9,113 nucleotides of DNA from a bacterium. GTDB lineage: Bacteria > Bacillota > Clostridia > Lachnospirales > Lachnospiraceae. Below, piece by piece: positions 6,448-9,113 of the stretch; within the stretch, counting starts at the first letter, position 1; each line of letters starts with the position of its first letter. The notes beneath the pieces are model-generated. The model worked only from the letters and a program-made list of their open reading frames with translations. It did not search any database and was not told the origin of the DNA. Location: assembly GCA_004562765.1 (NCBI GenBank), contig SFRL01000081.1:1-9113 (forward strand), read 5' to 3'. The position numbers were made by a program, and so were the translations under genes.

Positions 6448-7065
6448 TCACCTTCCTGACCGCTGATAGAGTCTGAAAAACTGCCGGATGTGCTTTTCCA
6501 CCAGCTCCATGACCTCCGACTCCCGATCCGGTTCCCGGTCACATAGGTTAATCCACACGGAAATAGGAAGGCAGAATTGAGCCGCCATGGTTTCCGGGTC
6601 ATCTTCTGCCAGCACTTCCAGCCGGATCAGCTGCTTCACAAGTCCGGTGAAATACCGAAGCACATCTGAATAATTCTGTTTCGTTTGCAGCTTTGCCAGT
6701 TCCGGATTCTGGAACTGTTCGATCACCAGCATTTTTCGCGCCCTGCTGATGGCGGGATCGTGGAGGATATAGCGGATCTGGCCCTGAATCATTTGAACAG
6801 CGTCATCGGGAGTCTGCGGAAGGCTGCCGGCATCTTTCTCCCAATCCGCCCTTGCAAAAAGTGAATGTTCCTCATACTGCTCCAGTACTTCCTGCACCAA
6901 TGCATCCAGAATTGCCTGTTTGTTCTCAAAATGGCTGTAAAGTGATGCCTTACGGATGCCGACGGTGCCGACGATCTGGGCAATAGAGGTGGCCTCAAAC
7001 CCCTGCACTGAGAACAGCTCCAGCGCCGCATCCAGAATTTCCTGCTTTGTGTTTCCTCGATCCAT
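6448..7065 (-). CDS. TetR/AcrR-family transcriptional regulator
   Basis: This 205-residue protein has a canonical TetR N-terminal DNA-binding domain at about residues 7-55. It begins TKQEILDAALELFSVQGFEATS, continues with a helix-turn-helix IAQIVGTVGIRKASLYSHF (28-46) and ends with ENKQAILDAL. The C-terminal ligand/dimer domain (about 60-205) is helical and not family-diagnostic, so the inducer is unknown. The start is firm, with AAAGGAG 8 nt upstream of the ATG at 7063-7065. It is transcribed from a near-consensus promoter (7113-7141) whose spacer is filled by an operator-like dyad, which predicts autorepression. A second dyad at 5038-5055 marks the lipoprotein/CPBP operon as the likely regulated target. 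Confidence 0.93.
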   Translation of the reverse strand: MDRGNTKQEILDAALELFSVQGFEATSIAQIVGTVGIRKASLYSHFENKQAILDALVQEVLEQYEEHSLFARADWEKDAGSLPQTPDDAVQMIQGQIRYILHDPAISRARKMLVIEQFQNPELAKLQTKQNYSDVLRYFTGLVKQLIRLEVLAEDDPETMAAQFCLPISVWINLCDREPDRESEVMELVEKHIRQFFRLYQRSGR

Positions 7066-7112
7066 AGATATACTCCTTTACTTAAACTGAAAGGCCTCGC
7101 GTATATAACATC

Positions 7113-7141
7113 ATTATAGCTACCTATCGTTCGTTAGTCAA
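7113..7141 (-). promoter_or_regulatory. promoter of the tetR operon
   Basis: On the minus strand, TTGACT (7136-7141) and TATAAT (7113-7118) are separated by exactly 17 bp, a near-consensus sigma-A promoter. The predicted leader is about 40 nt to the ATG at 7065. The spacer and both box edges are covered by the dyad at 7120-7137, so a bound repressor would block polymerase. Confidence 0.85.
7120..7137. promoter_or_regulatory. TetR-type operator, copy 2 (autoregulatory)
   Basis: The sequence CTACCTATCGTTCGTTAG is an imperfect dyad lying between the -35 and -10 of the tetR promoter. It is 16/18 identical to the copy at 5038-5055. This placement is typical for autoregulated TetR-family genes. 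Confidence 0.7.
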
Positions 7142-7218
7142 TAGGGATAATGTTTTCTCCATTCACATCGTCATGTATCAGTTTAAAGCATTTGGAAAAC
7201 CAATCGTTGAAATGACAG

Positions 7219-7251
7219 AAAAGACTTCGCCAGTCCAAGGCGAAGTCTTTT
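7219..7251 (-). terminator. intrinsic terminator after the GNAT gene
   Basis: A perfect 13-bp inverted repeat has arms 7219-7231 (AAAAGACTTCGCC) and 7239-7251 (GGCGAAGTCTTTT) with a 7-nt loop. The A and T tails at both ends mean it could act in both directions. It lies about 22 nt beyond the stop of the acetyltransferase gene, closing the TrmO/GNAT unit and insulating tetR. Confidence 0.85.
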
Positions 7252-7273
7252 CGACAATTAGATAAAATGAAAG

Positions 7274-7825
7274 TTATCTTCCTGCTTTATCTGATGAAAG
7301 GATTCCGTAGATATAATAATCACACCAAGTGTTTGTCATCTTGCCCTGCCGAATCAAGCCTTCCTTGATATATCCGCATTTCTCCAGCATCCTCTGAGAT
7401 GGTATGTTTCGAACATCAACTTTCGTCCACAACCTCTGTAACTGCGTGTTTTCAAAGCAGAAACGGGTCATTTCGGACAAAGCTTCCGTTCCGTAGCCTT
7501 TTCCCTGGCAGGCCGGAGCAAGGCGTATCGCCACAGATGCCATACGGTCATTCTCGATCAGATAAACCCAGAGATCACCAATTACTTTTCCGGATAGCTT
7601 TTCCTCAATCCCCAGATGAAAGCTTTTCGTAGGCTTTTCTGGCTTTTGAAACAGAAGTTCAGGATTCTTATCTGTTCTCCCCGGACCCTTTCCCCAGTAT
7701 GTGTAGATGGACTGATCCGGCATCCATTCCCGCAGAGCTGGAACATCTCCTGCATTCATTGGGCGGAGGCATAGCCTTGGTGTATGGATCTCTGGCTTAA
7801 CATGGACATAGTCAGCAAGCGCCAT
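7274..7825 (-). CDS. GNAT-family N-acetyltransferase (RimJ/RimL-like)
   Basis: This 183-residue protein carries the full Acetyltransf_3-type pattern. It has a leading TPRLCLRPM strand at 15-23, GDLWVYLI (83-90) and SVAIRLAP (97-104), then the acetyl-CoA pyrophosphate loop QGKGYGT at 107-113. RNIPSQRMLEKCGY at 139-152 (the usual N-x-x-S/A-x-x-x-x-E-K-x-G-F/Y ending) and YYIYGI follow. Such enzymes acetylate ribosomal protein N-termini or small amines; the substrate here is not readable. The start is firm, since AAGGAGG precedes the ATG at 7823-7825 and overlaps the stop of the methyltransferase 12 bp away. The two genes are co-transcribed from the promoter at 8359-8386 and end at the hairpin at 7219-7251. 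Confidence 0.9.
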   Translation of the reverse strand: MALADYVHVKPEIHTPRLCLRPMNAGDVPALREWMPDQSIYTYWGKGPGRTDKNPELLFQKPEKPTKSFHLGIEEKLSGKVIGDLWVYLIENDRMASVAIRLAPACQGKGYGTEALSEMTRFCFENTQLQRLWTKVDVRNIPSQRMLEKCGYIKEGLIRQGKMTNTWCDYYIYGILSSDKAGR

Positions 7826-7837
7826 TGCTATCCCTCC

Positions 7838-8314
7838 TTAAAAATTGAACTCGGAAGCCCAATCAAAATCGCTGCTTTCCTCATAGGACTTTGGCCAATG
7901 GCTGCACCATTCCGGTGTAACAGGATGCTCAATCCGGTCGATACTTGGTGTGTACGGCTTGAGGTCAAGCACCATGCTGCCGGAAAACGCATCGATATAA
8001 TACAGACCAATCGTGCCGGCTTCTTCATCCAAATATGCAATCTTCACATTTGACACTGCAATGGGGTTCGGCCTTTCCGGTGACCGAAGGGCAAATACGC
8101 CGATTCTTTCCGGCCCATTCACATATGGCTTCTTTTCTACAAGCGTACTGCGGTCATTCGGATTATCACAACCATCCATCCACCACAGCACCTGCACATG
8201 GCTATAGCCTGAAAGACCTTTCAGCCCTTTTTTGTAGGTCGGATCAAGTATGATCTTTACCTGGTTGTTTTCGTTTTCAATCTTTCCGATGGGATATACT
8301 TTCATATCGTTCAT
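7838..8314 (-). CDS. TrmO/TsaA-family SAM-dependent tRNA methyltransferase
   Basis: The protein is 158 residues. The single YaeB/TsaA-like domain is plain: YPIGKIEN at 6-13, LKGLSGYSHVQVLWWMD at 31-47, FALRSPERPNPIAVSNVKI at 74-92 (the hallmark RSPxRPNPI block) and DAFSGSMVLDLKPY at 108-121. E. coli TrmO methylates N6 of t6A37 in tRNA-Thr using SAM. This protein is shorter than E. coli TrmO and lacks an added C-terminal domain, so exact substrate equivalence is inference. I chose the ATG at 8312-8314, which has GGAGG six bases upstream. A longer frame reaches 8401 but would run over the predicted promoter. It is the first gene of a two-gene operon with a GNAT enzyme. Confidence 0.88.
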   Translation of the reverse strand: MNDMKVYPIGKIENENNQVKIILDPTYKKGLKGLSGYSHVQVLWWMDGCDNPNDRSTLVEKKPYVNGPERIGVFALRSPERPNPIAVSNVKIAYLDEEAGTIGLYYIDAFSGSMVLDLKPYTPSIDRIEHPVTPEWCSHWPKSYEESSDFDWASEFNF

Positions 8315-8358
8315 GATGAACCTCCGTAAAATATTCTCATCGAGCGCCCGATACCATA

Positions 8359-8386
8359 ATTGTAGCAAGTGTTTTTTATACTTCAA
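8359..8386 (-). promoter_or_regulatory. promoter of the TrmO/GNAT operon
   Basis: On the minus strand, TTGAAG (8381-8386) and TACAAT (8359-8364) are 16 bp apart, with an extended -10 TGC just before TACAAT. The transcript would start near 8352, about 38 nt before the ATG at 8314. Confidence 0.65.
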
Positions 8387-8478
8387 CCCCCAAATTACCA
8401 TCTATGGAGTTTTTCATATATCGACAACACAAAGAAAAAGAGAGAAAATAATGCCGAAAAGTAAAATATGATGAATGA

Positions 8479-8492
8479 ACATTTGTAAATGT
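8479..8492. promoter_or_regulatory. short dyad of unknown role
   Basis: The sequence ACATTT-GT-AAATGT has perfect 6-bp arms with a 2-bp centre. A further direct ACATTT follows at 8494-8499. It lies between the terminator at 8534 and the TrmO promoter, about 95 bp upstream of the -35. It could be a protein binding site, or chance in AT-rich DNA. Confidence 0.25.
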
Positions 8493-8533
8493 CACATTTC
8501 AGTAAACTAATGCGCATTCTCATCTCGCTTGAG

Positions 8534-8575
8534 AAAAAACAATTCAGAAAGCCGTGAACAGGCTGCCTGAATTGT
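8534..8575 (-). terminator. strong intrinsic terminator for the unit right of it
   Basis: The outer arms 8539-8547 (ACAATTCAG) and 8567-8575 (CTGAATTGT) are perfect. An inner AGCC/GGCT stem (8550-8553, 8561-8564) lies beyond a 2x2 internal loop, with a 7-nt apex. On the minus strand the hairpin is followed by a six-T run (8534-8539). It ends transcription coming from the right edge, although no intact gene remains directly upstream. This implies that the lost gene once ended here. Confidence 0.8.
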
Positions 8576-8695
8576 CGTATTCACCTATTATGTGCAAATA
8601 CGAAAAGTGGAAATTCTGATTCAACCCGTGGCAGGAAAATCATTCAATAATCCGATGCACATGAAGCGAGTGACTACAATGAGAGACAATTTACT

Positions 8696-8806
8696 CTATT
8701 GTTCAGCTTTGATACTCATCATTGATGCGATATTGATGACCCGTTTCAGTTTCTTCTCCGTCAGCTTGGCAAATTGCGCCGCACCGCCATTTCTTGGGCA
8801 GTTCAT
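8696..8806 (-). pseudogene. 36-codon remnant ORF
   Basis: The ATG at 8804-8806 and TAG at 8696-8698 enclose 36 codons. After MNCPRNGG the sequence is a helical stretch, AAQFAKLTEKKLKRVINIAS, and it ends MMSIKAEQ. The F-x-x-L-T/S ... VI-x-x-A layout recalls the C-terminal tails of small element-borne proteins, but the match is from memory. No ribosome binding site is visible, and it directly follows the decayed membrane-protein copy. It is best read as a fragment or chance ORF. Confidence 0.25.
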
Positions 8807-8810
8807 ACGC

Positions 8811-9011
8811 TTACTTGGTCAGGATGTCTGTCGCGTTTCTTTCATCACTTTTTGACAGCATTGCTACGCCCGCACAGGTCATACCGATACCCAGCAGGGG
8901 AACAGCGGTTTGCGGTTCCAAACTGTCCAAACGGAACAAGACCACAACGACAACGCCCATTGCCAAAGCCACCGCTTTGAAAGCGGTAGCGATGATCTCG
9001 TGAATTGACTT
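8811..9011 (-). pseudogene. decayed second copy of the 58-residue membrane protein
   Basis: Read on the minus strand from 9011, this frame begins KSIHEIIATAFKAVALAMG and aligns with residues 4-58 of the intact protein at 2797-2973 at about 36 of 55 identities. Both helices are kept (for example PLLGIGMTCAGVAML). It extends about 10 residues beyond the relative, ending in ILTK at TAA 8811-8813. The start is missing. Compared with the intact copy, about 11 bases carrying the ATG are absent just before the KSI codons, while the AGAGAGAAAAAAG purine tract upstream is retained. The next ATG (8958-8960) would remove most of the first helix. The reading frame is otherwise unbroken, so the loss looks recent, or a non-standard start is used. 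Confidence 0.55.
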
Positions 9012-9023
9012 CTTTTTTCTCTC

Positions 9024-9113
9024 TTAAAACAACTCTGTTTTACCGATTCTCACAAATTGGCAAGCAGTGTAAACCTGTACAGGTTCACTCATTTTCTCGA
9101 TTTTCCCTCCGGT
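9024..9113 (-). CDS. possible 3' end of a gene entering from the right edge
   Basis: The frame is open from the edge to TAA at 9024-9026: 29 residues with KIEKMSEPVQVYT and CQFVRIGKTELF at the end. There is an ATG at residue 8, but with GGAGGG too far upstream to be convincing, so it may instead be the tail of a longer gene. Its stop is in the same frame as the decayed membrane-protein copy that follows. Family unknown. Confidence 0.25.
   Translation of the reverse strand, partial: TGGKIEKMSEPVQVYTACQFVRIGKTELF

Larger units (their letters stand above)
8387..8695. other. gene-free stretch
   Basis: About 310 bases with no credible gene. It holds the dyad at 8479-8492 and the terminator at 8534-8575. 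The remaining parts (8387-8478 and 8576-8695) are AT-rich and I see only very short frames in them. Confidence 0.5.

Noticed and set aside
6448..6602. N-terminal extension of the 68-residue protein up to the ATG at 6602
   Set aside because: It would be encoded inside tetR and reads as low-quality Ser/Arg/Trp-rich sequence. The ATG at 6443 has a proper ribosome binding site.

Overview
The window looks like a chromosomal accessory region of a gut-type Firmicute, probably a Clostridia member (Oscillospiraceae or Lachnospiraceae-like). The evidence is strong AGGAGG-type ribosome binding sites on most genes, a CmpB-type 'putative ABC transporter permease', a CPBP membrane protease, a TetR regulator and many very small ORFs. 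This placement is inference from gene style. Every gene I can support is on the minus strand, so the text follows transcription from high to low coordinates. Base composition varies: the CPBP and lipoprotein genes are GC-richer, and the two alpha/beta hydrolases AT-richer. That suggests a mosaic of acquired pieces.

Right edge (9113-8534): debris. An open frame enters from the edge and stops at 9024. Below it is a decayed second copy (8811-9011) of a 58-residue two-helix membrane protein whose intact copy lies at 2797-2973. A 36-codon remnant ORF and a strong intrinsic terminator (8534-8575) follow. Next is a clean two-gene unit: promoter (8359-8386), a TrmO/TsaA-family tRNA methyltransferase (7838-8314), a GNAT acetyltransferase (7274-7825) and a perfect 13-bp hairpin terminator (7219-7251).

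Middle (7141-4783): a near-consensus promoter, with an operator-like dyad filling its spacer, drives a TetR regulator (6448-7065). A 68-residue small protein (6237-6443) starts 4 nt after the regulator's stop codon. An alpha/beta hydrolase with a helical, TPR-like N-terminus follows (5153-6076). Just after it, a second copy of the same dyad (16 of 18 bases identical) sits immediately upstream of another promoter. That promoter leads into a 50-residue small ORF (4783-4935), a lipoprotein (3919-4767) and a CPBP intramembrane protease (3089-3919). The lipoprotein and protease genes overlap as TAATG. The simplest reading is that the TetR protein regulates both itself and this envelope operon.

Left (2973-1): the intact 58-residue membrane protein comes first, then a tight operon. 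It holds a FrsA-like alpha/beta hydrolase (1523-2698), the CmpB-family membrane protein (968-1513), a membrane-anchored conserved protein of unknown function (249-956), a small gene that appears frameshifted (1-249), and the first codons of another gene that runs off the window (starts at 10).

I see no rRNA, tRNA, CRISPR array or complete insertion sequence. The best candidates for something undescribed are the two-site TetR regulon over the small ORF/lipoprotein/CPBP operon, and the paired intact and decayed copies of the 58-residue membrane protein.
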